Below, piece after piece: positions 1-5,967 of a stretch of 10,802 bases of DNA. The stretch covers positions 1 to 10,802 of the forward strand of contig DJYD01000037.1 of assembly GCA_002449955.1 (NCBI GenBank), read 5' to 3'. Positions within the stretch are counted from its first letter, which is position 1, and every line of letters starts with the position of its first letter. The notes under the pieces were generated by a model. That model was not told where the DNA came from, made no database searches, and saw nothing but the letters and a program-made list of their open reading frames with translations. This stretch comes from Lachnospiraceae bacterium UBA6987. Its GTDB lineage: Bacteria; Bacillota; Clostridia; Lachnospirales; Lachnospiraceae. The position numbers were made by a program, and so were the translations under genes.

Positions 1-718
1 TCCAGAGGAAGGCGCAGATCTTCATCTTATCGCCGGGATCGGCAAGTCTTGTGATACCATCCGGTGTGATGCTCACGATCTCGCCGGGGCCAAGCTCCCG
101 CTCATCCTGATAGCCCAGTTTGCTGTAGGCAAAGGATTCAAAAGAGACACAATAACCGTCGGCGTCTTTGCCGATCAGCACCGGCAGGCGGCCGTAGCGG
201 TCTCTTGCCGCAATGATCTCGTTCGGTCCGGTCATTAAGAGGATGGTAATGGAACCGTCGATCATCTCCTGCGCCCTGCGGATCCCGTCCACGAGCGAAG
301 AGCCTTCATTGATCAATGCCGCCACGAGTTCCGTGCTGTTGACATTGCCCTTGCTGTTTGCCATTAACTGCAGGCTGTATTCCGAAAAGCACTTGGACAC
401 AAGCTGCTCGGCATTGTTGATGACGCCGACCGTTACGATCGCGTACAGACCGAGCTTGGAGCGCACGAGCAGAGGCTGCGGGTCAGTATCGCTGATGCAG
501 CCCAGACCGCAGCCGCCGGAAAAGCCCGGCAGATCCTCTTCAAATCTGGTACGGAAAGGTGAGTTCGCTATGGAATGGATCTGACGGTTGCAGCCCTTTT
601 CAGCGCTCCACACAGCCATGCCGGCTGTCCGTGTTCCCAGGTGGGAATGATAATCCGTTCCGAAAAAGATATCCATGACGGTATCCCGGCGGGATACCGT
701 CCCAAAAAAGCCGCCCAT
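1..718 (-). CDS. PurF-like amidophosphoribosyltransferase, glutaminase site lost (3' end outside window)
   Basis: The 239 visible residues match the N-terminal Ntn-type glutaminase half of PurF, which in the family releases ammonia from glutamine to make phosphoribosylamine from PRPP, the first purine step. Family landmarks include FFGTDYHSHLGTRTAGMAV (about 18-36), SPFRTRFE (53-60), ARDRYGR (171-177) and LGPGEIV (209-215). The protein starts MGGFFG where PurF has MCGIFG, so the nucleophilic Cys is Gly2. The usual HxRY(S/P)T stretch reads GLGCISD (71-77), HNG reads TVG (96-98), and the Asp of the DSE motif is Ser128. The start is set by the family-like MGGFFG; no Shine-Dalgarno is visible. 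The ATG shares one base with the purC stop (TGATG), implying translational coupling. The phosphoribosyltransferase domain (full proteins are near 470 residues) would lie beyond base 1. It may be ammonia-dependent, or may have another role. Confidence 0.85.
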   Translation of the reverse strand, partial: MGGFFGTVSRRDTVMDIFFGTDYHSHLGTRTAGMAVWSAEKGCNRQIHSIANSPFRTRFEEDLPGFSGGCGLGCISDTDPQPLLVRSKLGLYAIVTVGVINNAEQLVSKCFSEYSLQLMANSKGNVNSTELVAALINEGSSLVDGIRRAQEMIDGSITILLMTGPNEIIAARDRYGRLPVLIGKDADGYCVSFESFAYSKLGYQDERELGPGEIVSITPDGITRLADPGDKMKICAFLW

Positions 719-1398
719 CAGGCAAAGAACAGCTTGGAAAGCGTCATGGGATCGATATAAACGCCGTCCTTGTAGACACGCATGTTGCCGGAAGCAATTT
801 CATCGATCAGCATCACGTTGCCATCCGCATCGTAGCCGAATTCAAACTTGATGTCGTACAGATCCAGGCCGCGGGCTTTCATTTCCTCCGCGACGATCGC
901 GGTGATCTTCTGGGTCTCTTCCTTGATCGCGTCATACTGTTCGGAGTTCATCACGCCGAGCACGATCAGACCGTCCTTGGTGACAAGCGGATCGCCGAGC
1001 GCGTCGTTCTTGAAGGTCATTTCCACGTAGGCGGGAAGGTCAGCACCTTCTTCGACATAGTCACGATAGCGGCGCAGGAAGCTGCCAACCGCCTTGTAGC
1101 GGCAGATGACTTCCAGCCCCTTGCCGAAGACCTTTGCCGGAAGAACTTCCATGGTGGTGTTTTCAAGGTCTGCGCTCACATAGTGGGTCGGAATTCCGGC
1201 CGCGTTGATCTTTTCAAAGAAATAGATCGACATTCTCAGGTTCACATCACCGACGCCTTCGATCGTCAGCCCGATGCTGTTTTCACCCGGATCGAATACG
1301 CCGTCCTTACCGGTGCAATCGTCCTTAAACTTCAGCAAATAGTGACCATTTTCCATTGCGTAAACATTCTTGGTCTTGCCTGTGTAAATGAGTTCCAT
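718..1398 (-). CDS. purC: SAICAR synthase (phosphoribosylaminoimidazole-succinocarboxamide synthase), clostridial variant
   Basis: Cytoplasmic ATP-dependent ligase that joins aspartate to CAIR to make SAICAR in de novo purine synthesis. At 226 residues it is close to the usual 235-240. Visible motifs are GKTKNVY (7-13) in the nucleotide-binding part, GIPTHYVSAD (68-77), LEVICRYKAVGSFLRRY (95-111) matching the EVVVRN.AAGS substrate loop, GDPLVT (135-140), and YDIKFEFG followed by LIDEIASGNMRVYKDG (181-212). In well-studied PurC proteins that last stretch reads DEISPDxCRLWD, so SPD is replaced here by ASG while the Arg is kept. An AGGAGG seven bases before the ATG fixes the start. It lies 18 bases after purE and overlaps the purF-like start by one base, so it is the middle gene of the operon. 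Confidence 0.95.
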   Translation of the reverse strand: MELIYTGKTKNVYAMENGHYLLKFKDDCTGKDGVFDPGENSIGLTIEGVGDVNLRMSIYFFEKINAAGIPTHYVSADLENTTMEVLPAKVFGKGLEVICRYKAVGSFLRRYRDYVEEGADLPAYVEMTFKNDALGDPLVTKDGLIVLGVMNSEQYDAIKEETQKITAIVAEEMKARGLDLYDIKFEFGYDADGNVMLIDEIASGNMRVYKDGVYIDPMTLSKLFFA

Positions 1399-1416
1399 GC
1401 TTGTTCCTCCTAAATT

Positions 1417-1899
1417 CTATCGATTCAAATCGCTGTCTTTCTGTAAAATATCCGCCGCCTGTGCCGCCCGGTAGGCTTCCAGCTTCTCCGCAAGGGATTC
1501 TTCCGAAAGCGCCAGAATCTCTATGGCCAGATAGCCGGCGTTCTTCGCCCCGTCGATCGCCACGGTAGCCACCGGAATACCGGAAGGCATCTGCACGGTC
1601 GAAAGCAGGGCATCCATGCCCTCAAGCACCGCTCCCTTGCAGGGAATCCCGATCACGGGAAGAATGGTATTTGCCGCCATCGCTCCCGCAAGATGCGCCG
1701 CCATGCCCGCCGCGGCAATGATCACGCCGAAGCCCTTTTCCCTTGCGGTAAGAGCAAAGCTTCTCGCTTCTTCCGGAGTCCGGTGCGCCGAATAGATGTG
1801 CATCTCATACGGCACGCCAAACTCTGCGAGCACTGCAGCCGCCTTTTCTACCACGGGCAAATCACTTTTGCTGCCCATTACAATTCCGACTTTTTTCAT
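1417..1899 (-). CDS. purE: N5-carboxyaminoimidazole ribonucleotide mutase (PurE, class I type)
   Basis: PurE rearranges N5-CAIR to CAIR (class I) in the cytoplasm, normally after PurK has made N5-CAIR. The 160-residue length is typical. Motifs are GSKSDLP (9-15), YSAHRTPEEA (36-45) with the conserved His39, AAAGMAAHLAGAMAA (62-76) with the second conserved His69, MDALLSTVQMPSGIPVATVAI (95-115) and KNAGYLAIEIL (119-129). The C-terminal tail is charged and variable. AAGGAG five bases before ATG sets the start. It is the first gene of the operon, downstream of the leader terminator, so its expression probably depends on read-through there. No PurK is visible in the window. Class I rather than class II is judged from the motifs only. 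Confidence 0.96.
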   Translation of the reverse strand: MKKVGIVMGSKSDLPVVEKAAAVLAEFGVPYEMHIYSAHRTPEEARSFALTAREKGFGVIIAAAGMAAHLAGAMAANTILPVIGIPCKGAVLEGMDALLSTVQMPSGIPVATVAIDGAKNAGYLAIEILALSEESLAEKLEAYRAAQAADILQKDSDLNR

Positions 1900-1939
1900 T
1901 TGTTCTCCTTGGTTTTGGTGGGAAACGATGTTTTTTCAA

Positions 1940-2029
1940 TTAAAAAACCCCGGCCGAAAACAGAGTATTACTTTTCTTGAAGCCGGGACCATCTGTACAA
2001 TCTGTATAAGCCTTGCCGATGTCTCGCAT
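1940..2029 (-). CDS. possible 29-codon leader ORF across the purE attenuator
   Basis: Within the purE leader an ATG opens a 29-codon frame that runs through both arms of the terminator hairpin and stops with TAA immediately after the T-run. Its peptide includes the near-repeat YTDCTDG, encoded by a direct repeat of TACAGAT separated by two bases. The only ribosome-binding hint is a weak AAG just upstream. It could be a leader peptide whose translation affects the hairpin, but a chance frame this short is quite possible. I do not recognise the peptide. Confidence 0.2.
   Translation of the reverse strand: MRDIGKAYTDCTDGPGFKKSNTLFSAGVF
1941..1987 (-). terminator. leader terminator (attenuator) upstream of purE
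   Basis: Read on the minus strand, GCCGGG at 1982-1987 (plus-strand bases) pairs with CCCGGC at 1949-1954. An inner GAAAA/TTTTC pairing lies at 1956-1960 and 1972-1976, and six T residues (1942-1947) follow. It lies between the purE promoter and the purE start, with no gene between, so it would stop transcription before purE unless an alternative fold or factor prevents it. The SDR gene further upstream has its own terminator, which supports a regulatory role here. Confidence 0.6.
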
Positions 2030-2045
2030 CGTCTTAAAGGAACCG
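1948..2045 (-). promoter_or_regulatory. structured 5' leader of the purine operon, class not identified
   Basis: About 100 transcribed bases separate the predicted transcription start from the T-run of the attenuator. The first half can fold as CCTT/AAGG around CGATG/CATCG with a CGAGA loop. Then comes a direct repeat (TACAGAT twice) and the attenuator hairpin. A purine operon leader with a terminator is a classic place for a riboswitch or protein-controlled attenuator. I could not match it to the guanine, ZTP (pfl) or PRPP riboswitch consensus or to a T-box, so the ligand, if any, is unknown. Confidence 0.4.
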
Positions 2046-2050
2046 TATAA

Positions 2051-2079
2051 ACGTTAGCATAAGGTAGGGCTCTTGTCAA
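2051..2079 (-). promoter_or_regulatory. promoter of the purE-purC-purF-like operon
   Basis: Minus-strand TTGACA (2079-2074), a 17-base spacer and TAACGT (2056-2051). The -10 is preceded by TGC, an extended -10 arrangement. It sits after the SDR terminator and about 150 bases before purE. Confidence 0.65.
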
Positions 2080-2100
2080 TTTAATATCTTAAGTTTTCTG

Positions 2101-2135
2101 GAAAAAAGAAAACAGCTCCCGCCGAAACGGGAGCT
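2101..2135 (-). terminator. intrinsic terminator after the SDR gene
   Basis: AGCTCCCG (2114-2121) and CGGGAGCT (2128-2135) form a perfect 8-bp stem with a 6-base loop. On the minus strand it is followed by a T-rich tract (2101-2113). It lies 17 bases past the SDR stop codon and insulates it from the purine operon. Confidence 0.85.
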
Positions 2136-2152
2136 ATTCTCAAATAACGTAA

Positions 2153-2896
2153 TCAGACGTCGATACCGCCGTCCACGCGGAGCAACTGGCCGTCGATGAA
2201 GGAAGAATCGTTGCAGGCTAAGAACAGCGCAACGCTGGCGATCTCATGGTCTTCACCAAGTCTGTGCACGCAGGCACGGTCGATCATCGGCTGGAACACA
2301 TCCTCGCCGCCCACAGAGGCAAGCATGGCGGTCTTGATGGCGCCGGGGCAGATGCCGTTGACGTGGATGGTCGGGGCCAGTTCGTTGGCCATGGCCTTGG
2401 TCAGGCCGACCATGGCGTGCTTGCTGGTGACGTAGGCCACGAAGCCCCAGTGGGCAGCCCAGCCGACGATGGAGGCCACGTTGATGATATGGCCTTCGCC
2501 CTTGGCCTGCATGACCGGAGCGACCTTCTGGCTGAGCATCAGCGCGCTGGTCACGTTGATAAAGATGTCATCCATGAATTCCTTTTCGGTAATGGTGGCG
2601 AACTGGGCCAGAGAAAGCATGCCGGCATTGTTCATCAGAATGTCGATGGTGCCATAGGCTTCCATGGTCTTATCATAAATGGTCTGCGCAAAGCTGCTGT
2701 CGGCAGCATCGGCAAGCACGTAGATGGCTTCACCGCCGTCGGCTTTGATCTTATCGACGACTTCTTTGGCGCGGGCTTCATTGCGGCCCGTAACGACGAC
2801 CTTCGCGCCTTCCTTCGCAAAAAGGTAAGCGGTGGCTCTGCCCATACCGGAAGTGGAACCGGTAATAATTGCTACTTTTCCGTCAAGTTTACCCAT
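2153..2896 (-). CDS. short-chain dehydrogenase/reductase (SDR), substrate unknown
   Basis: Classical SDR oxidoreductase of 247 residues, expected to be cytoplasmic and NAD(P)-dependent. The coenzyme motif TGSTSGMG is at 12-19, NNAG at 89-92, the structural Asn at 114, and the catalytic Ser142 (NVASIVG), Tyr155 and Lys159 (AYVTSKHA) are all present, followed by CPGAIKT (183-189) and the C-terminal GQLLRVDGG. The second strand ends VVVTGRN, with Arg38 and no acidic residue, which suggests NADP(H) preference. It resembles 3-oxoacyl-ACP reductase and glucose 1-dehydrogenase type proteins, but this fold cannot be given a substrate from motifs. AGGAGG six bases before ATG fixes the start. It has its own promoter and terminator, so it is probably monocistronic, and it is divergent from the esterase gene. 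Confidence 0.93.
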   Translation of the reverse strand: MGKLDGKVAIITGSTSGMGRATAYLFAKEGAKVVVTGRNEARAKEVVDKIKADGGEAIYVLADAADSSFAQTIYDKTMEAYGTIDILMNNAGMLSLAQFATITEKEFMDDIFINVTSALMLSQKVAPVMQAKGEGHIINVASIVGWAAHWGFVAYVTSKHAMVGLTKAMANELAPTIHVNGICPGAIKTAMLASVGGEDVFQPMIDRACVHRLGEDHEIASVALFLACNDSSFIDGQLLRVDGGIDV

Positions 2897-2918
2897 GGGT
2901 ATTCCTCCTGAATTGATC

Positions 2919-2932
2919 GATCCTGTCGGATC
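2919..2932. repeat. small perfect inverted repeat in the SDR 5' leader
   Basis: GATCC and GGATC flank TGTC, between the predicted SDR transcription start (near 2943) and the ribosome binding site. It could be an operator half-site pair or a small leader hairpin. The arms are only five bases, so chance is possible. Confidence 0.3.
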
Positions 2933-2949
2933 ATTGTATTGACACGAAT

Positions 2950-2978
2950 ATTATAACGCCGCGTTTCAGTCAATTCAA
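2950..2978 (-). promoter_or_regulatory. promoter of the SDR gene
   Basis: Minus-strand TTGAAT (2978-2973), 17-base spacer and a perfect TATAAT (2955-2950). It places transcription start about 45-50 bases before the SDR ATG. Confidence 0.75.
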
Positions 2979-3091
2979 GCAAGTATTATAAGGAATTTGC
3001 GCTTTTTTGTTTCATTTATTATCTTTTTCGCGGCAATAGAAGGCATTTTTGTAGCCAGTTGCGGTCTTTTCTCCATAATTCTGAATATCGC

Positions 3092-3120
3092 TTGATTCTT
3101 TCGGCTTTATAAGATATTTT
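3092..3120 (+). promoter_or_regulatory. candidate promoter of the esterase-phzF unit
   Basis: TTGATT (3092-3097), 17-base spacer, TATTTT (3115-3120), in an AT-rich stretch. This would give a leader of only about 27 bases before the esterase ATG. The hexamers are weaker than those of the other promoters here. Confidence 0.4.
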
Positions 3121-3153
3121 TGTATACAGAAAAACGACACTCAATTTATAAGG

Positions 3154-3912
3154 ATGCAAACAGCGAAAACCATGAATATTCTTTTGGAAGAACCAAAAAA
3201 TAAACAGGCTGTGCCTTCGCTGATCATCATTCTTCACGGACTGACCGGATACAAAGAAGAGCCGCATCTTGCTGCCCTCGCAAAGATGGTGACGGACATC
3301 GGCTTTACTTCCCTACGGGCGGATCTGTACGGGCACGGCGCTTCGGAAGGCTCCTTTTATGACCACAGCCTCCGGAAATGGATCGCAGAGATCAGAGGAC
3401 TCCTTGCAGAGGCCAGAGGGAGCGGCAAATATGCCCGGATCATCCTGTGCGGGCATTCTCAGGGGGCCCTGTGCGCCCTGCTTGCTGCCGCGCAGGATCC
3501 GGACAGCGTGGACGGTGTCATCGCGCTTGCCCCTGCCCTGCGGATCCCCGATCAGGCAAGAGCCGGTACCCTGTTCGGCCTCTCCTTCGATCCGGCACAG
3601 GTCCCGAACGAGGTCATGGTATGGGGCAGGCCCCTAAGCGGCGCTTACCTTAGAGAAGCCCAGACGATCTATGCGGAAGAGGCCGCCTCCTATCCGGGGC
3701 CGGTTCTCTTTGTGCACAGCGATACCGATGAAAGGGTCCCGGCTGAAGTTTCGATTTCTGCCGCAAAGCAATATCAGAAGGCAGATCTCGTCATCACGCA
3801 CGGAGACACCCATGATTTTGACCGTCATCCGGACGTCCTTGCCGATGCCGTCAGAACCTGGCTGACACAACACTTTATCCATCCGGCAGCCTCCGCTTCC
3901 GCTCATCAGTAA
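3154..3912 (+). CDS. alpha/beta hydrolase, cinnamoyl/feruloyl esterase (Est1E/CinI) type
   Basis: Serine hydrolase of 252 residues with no signal peptide, so probably intracellular. HGLTG (28-32) gives the oxyanion-hole region, GHSQG (100-104) the nucleophile Ser102, HSDTDE (188-193) the acid Asp192 and GDTHDFDRH (217-225) the base His220. LRADLYGHGASEGSFYDHSL (54-73), LSFDPAQVP, the lid segment with Trp157 and REAQTI (167-172) resemble Butyrivibrio Est1E and CinI, which release hydroxycinnamic acids from plant cell-wall esters. That substrate is inferred from resemblance. The start is uncertain: AAGG abuts the ATG with no spacing, and Met7 (3172) has no better site. The N-terminus is roughly ten residues shorter than Est1E. 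The stop lies 13 bases before phzF, indicating an operon. Confidence 0.85.
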   Translation: MQTAKTMNILLEEPKNKQAVPSLIIILHGLTGYKEEPHLAALAKMVTDIGFTSLRADLYGHGASEGSFYDHSLRKWIAEIRGLLAEARGSGKYARIILCGHSQGALCALLAAAQDPDSVDGVIALAPALRIPDQARAGTLFGLSFDPAQVPNEVMVWGRPLSGAYLREAQTIYAEEAASYPGPVLFVHSDTDERVPAEVSISAAKQYQKADLVITHGDTHDFDRHPDVLADAVRTWLTQHFIHPAASASAHQ

Positions 3913-3925
3913 AAGAGAGGATCCT

Positions 3926-4705
3926 ATGAAACAATATATCATCGATGCCTTTACTCACGTCCCCGGAGAGGGGAACCCCGCTGCCGTATGCATTCTGGAC
4001 CGTTGGCCTGCGGATGAAAGCATGCAGGCGCTTGCCCGGAAAAATAATCTTTCGGAGACCGCTTTTCTGGTGCGGGAAGGGGAATTCTGGCATCTTCGCT
4101 GGTTTACCCCGGAGACCGAAGAAGTGCTCTGCGGACATGCGACCCTGGCCTCTGCCTATGTGATCCTGAACTATGTGGAGCCGGAGCGCACGGAAGTCCT
4201 GTTTACCGGCCGCAGCGGAGTTCTGCGCGTCACCCGGAAAGAAAACCTCTATGAAATGGATTTTCCGGCTTATGCGCCAAGGGAGATCCCGGTAACCGAC
4301 GCGATGGCAGAGGCCTTCGGCATACGCCCGAAGAAGGCCCTGCTGACGCTCGATCTCACCTGCATATTTGAAAAGGAAGACGAGATACGACAGATGGTAC
4401 CGGACCAGTCACTGCTTGCATCGCTTCCCGGACGCGGGCAGAATGTGACCGCCCCCGGAAGGGACTACGACTGCGTTTCCCGCAGCTTCTTCCCGAAAGA
4501 CGGCATCCCCGAAGACCCGGTCTGCGGCTCTGCGCACTGTCAGATCCTCCCGTACTGGGCTGACGTCCTCGGCCGCAGTGAGCTCACCGCCTTCCAGGCA
4601 TCCGCGCGGGGCGGGGTCCTGTACGGAAAATGTAGCGAAAACGGACGAATCCTCCTTGCCGGAGAAGCCGTCCCGGAAAGAATCGAAGAAATCGATTTGA
4701 TGTAA
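3926..4705 (+). CDS. PhzF family isomerase/epimerase-like protein
   Basis: Member of the PhzF family (diaminopimelate-epimerase fold, two similar lobes), 259 residues, cytoplasmic. Motifs are DAFTHVPGEGNPAAV (7-21), NLSETAF (41-47) with the Glu44 equivalent to the PhzF catalytic Glu, LRWFTPETEEVLCGHATLA (57-75), and RSFFPKDGIPEDPVCGSAHC (186-205). Many PhzF relatives have Thr in the second-lobe motif (DPVTGSAH); here it is Cys200, so Cys69 and Cys200 sit where the DapF catalytic Cys pair lies. The phenazine pathway is not implied, as most homologues act on unknown small acids. GAGAGG before the ATG fixes the start. It follows the esterase by 13 bases, which suggests a shared substrate route, but none is known. 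No strong terminator is visible after it. Confidence 0.9.
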   Translation: MKQYIIDAFTHVPGEGNPAAVCILDRWPADESMQALARKNNLSETAFLVREGEFWHLRWFTPETEEVLCGHATLASAYVILNYVEPERTEVLFTGRSGVLRVTRKENLYEMDFPAYAPREIPVTDAMAEAFGIRPKKALLTLDLTCIFEKEDEIRQMVPDQSLLASLPGRGQNVTAPGRDYDCVSRSFFPKDGIPEDPVCGSAHCQILPYWADVLGRSELTAFQASARGGVLYGKCSENGRILLAGEAVPERIEEIDLM

Positions 4706-4776
4706 AAAACAACTTATCCCGATCCATTTTTATCCAAAAAATAAACGTCATCCGCAGAAACCACGGGCTGTATTCC

Positions 4777-4805
4777 TTGACTTTCACTGCCTCAAGCGTT
4801 AGAAT
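4777..4805 (+). promoter_or_regulatory. promoter of the zinc alcohol dehydrogenase
   Basis: TTGACT (4777-4782), 17-base spacer, TAGAAT (4800-4805). This near-consensus promoter makes the dehydrogenase independent of the phzF unit, with a leader of about 45 bases. Confidence 0.7.
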
Positions 4806-4812
4806 TTGGTGC

Positions 4813-4826
4813 GGTCTTAATAGACC
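4813..4826 (+). other. hairpin at the 5' end of the dehydrogenase mRNA
   Basis: GGTCT and AGACC flank TAAT, starting at about the predicted first transcribed base. A stem at the extreme 5' end can protect an mRNA from decay; it could instead be an operator. The stem is only five bases. Confidence 0.35.
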
Positions 4827-4855
4827 CTGACACTATTTTTGTTAAGGAGAACAAA

Positions 4856-5932
4856 ATGAAAGCAGCACGTTTCTACACAGCCAAAGACCTTCGCGTCGAC
4901 AATGTTCCGGACGAGGCTCCCAAGGGTGATGAGGTGCGCATTCAGGTGAAATGGTGCGGAATCTGCGGATCCGACCTTCACGAATTCCTGGACGGCCCTA
5001 TCTTTACCCCCGGTAATACCCCTCAGTATGTAACCGGATGCACGAACCCCGTGACCCTGGGTCACGAATTCTCGGGGGTCGTCGTGGCTGTAGGACCGGA
5101 TGTCAAGAACTTTAAGGTTGGGGACCGCGTTATCCCGGAACCCCTGGTCGTCGATCATGACTGCCCGAGCTGCAAGGAAGAAAACTACAACGTTTGTGAT
5201 CACTTAAGCTTCCTTGGCTTTGTCTCGAACAATGGCGGTCTTGCCGAGTATTGCAATTTCACCGAGAAATTCGTTCATCATATGCCCGACAACATGTCCT
5301 TTGAAGACGGCGCCATCGTAGAGCCCCTTTCCGTCGGCTACCACTCCCTGAGAGTTGGCCACTTCGAAGCCGGTCAGACTGCCGTCGTTGCCGGCGCGGG
5401 CCCCATCGGTCTTGCCACCATCGCTTCCCTGAAAGCCCTCGGCGCGGGACAGATCATCGCCGTTCAGAGAAAGTCCGTGCGTCAGCAGTACGCCCTGAAC
5501 ACCGGCGCTGACATCGTTCTCGATCCGAACGTGGATGACGTCGTTGCCAGAATCAGGGAACTGACGAACGGCGCCGGCGCGGACGTGGCCTTCGAGACCA
5601 CCTCTTCCGAGCAGTGCTTCCACCTGCTGAGAGACTGCATCAAGCCTCACGGCTACGAAGTCATCACCTCCATCTGGACCGGCAACATCTCGATGAACCC
5701 GAACACCCTTGTTCTTACCGAAAAGAACATCGTCGGCTCCATCTGCTACCAGGGCAACGACTTTGAAGACGTGATCGCGCTTCTGTCCTCCGGCAAGCTG
5801 AAGGTCCCGGGCTACGTCACCAAAAAGGTCCTGCTGGACAATGTTCTTGAAGACGGCTTCGGCACCCTCACCGGCCCGGACAAGAAGGCCCAGGTCAAGA
5901 TCCTCGTGACCCCGGACAAGTCCCTGCTGTAA
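4856..5932 (+). CDS. zinc-dependent alcohol dehydrogenase, (R,R)-butanediol dehydrogenase type
   Basis: Medium-chain dehydrogenase of 358 residues, cytoplasmic, probably interconverting a secondary alcohol and a ketone (acetoin/2,3-butanediol in the closest known relatives such as Bacillus BdhA). VKWCGICGSDLHEFLDGPIF (31-50) carries the catalytic-zinc Cys37, GHEFSG (69-74) the His70-Glu71 pair, VEPLSV (155-160) the fourth region, and AGAGPIG (179-185) the Rossmann motif. After the second Rossmann strand the usual Asp/Glu is Gln204 followed by Arg-Lys, which points to NADP(H). The structural-zinc lobe keeps Cys103, Cys106 and Cys114, with Asp100 in the place of the first Cys. AAGGAG six bases before ATG fixes the start. 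Strong C-ending codon bias and the good promoter suggest high expression. The exact substrate is inferred, not shown. Confidence 0.9.
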   Translation: MKAARFYTAKDLRVDNVPDEAPKGDEVRIQVKWCGICGSDLHEFLDGPIFTPGNTPQYVTGCTNPVTLGHEFSGVVVAVGPDVKNFKVGDRVIPEPLVVDHDCPSCKEENYNVCDHLSFLGFVSNNGGLAEYCNFTEKFVHHMPDNMSFEDGAIVEPLSVGYHSLRVGHFEAGQTAVVAGAGPIGLATIASLKALGAGQIIAVQRKSVRQQYALNTGADIVLDPNVDDVVARIRELTNGAGADVAFETTSSEQCFHLLRDCIKPHGYEVITSIWTGNISMNPNTLVLTEKNIVGSICYQGNDFEDVIALLSSGKLKVPGYVTKKVLLDNVLEDGFGTLTGPDKKAQVKILVTPDKSLL

Positions 5933-5967
5933 TAAGCGGAAAGCGCAGGCATCCGTCTGCATGATCC

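Noticed and set aside
1948..2045. Purine leader as a T-box, guanine, ZTP or PRPP riboswitch
   Set aside because: ATGGTCCCGGC only loosely recalls the T-box TGGTACCGCG, and the core conserved strings of the three riboswitches are not visible. I left the class open.
2246..2911. Plus-strand frame of 221 codons opposite the SDR gene
   Set aside because: Antisense shadow. The minus strand encodes a complete SDR with all catalytic motifs, ribosome site, promoter and terminator; the plus frame is His/Gly/Asp-rich with no family signal.
3019..3267. Minus-strand frame of 82 codons in the SDR-esterase gap
   Set aside because: It covers the AT-rich promoter region and the esterase start, has no ribosome site, and looks like translated noncoding DNA.
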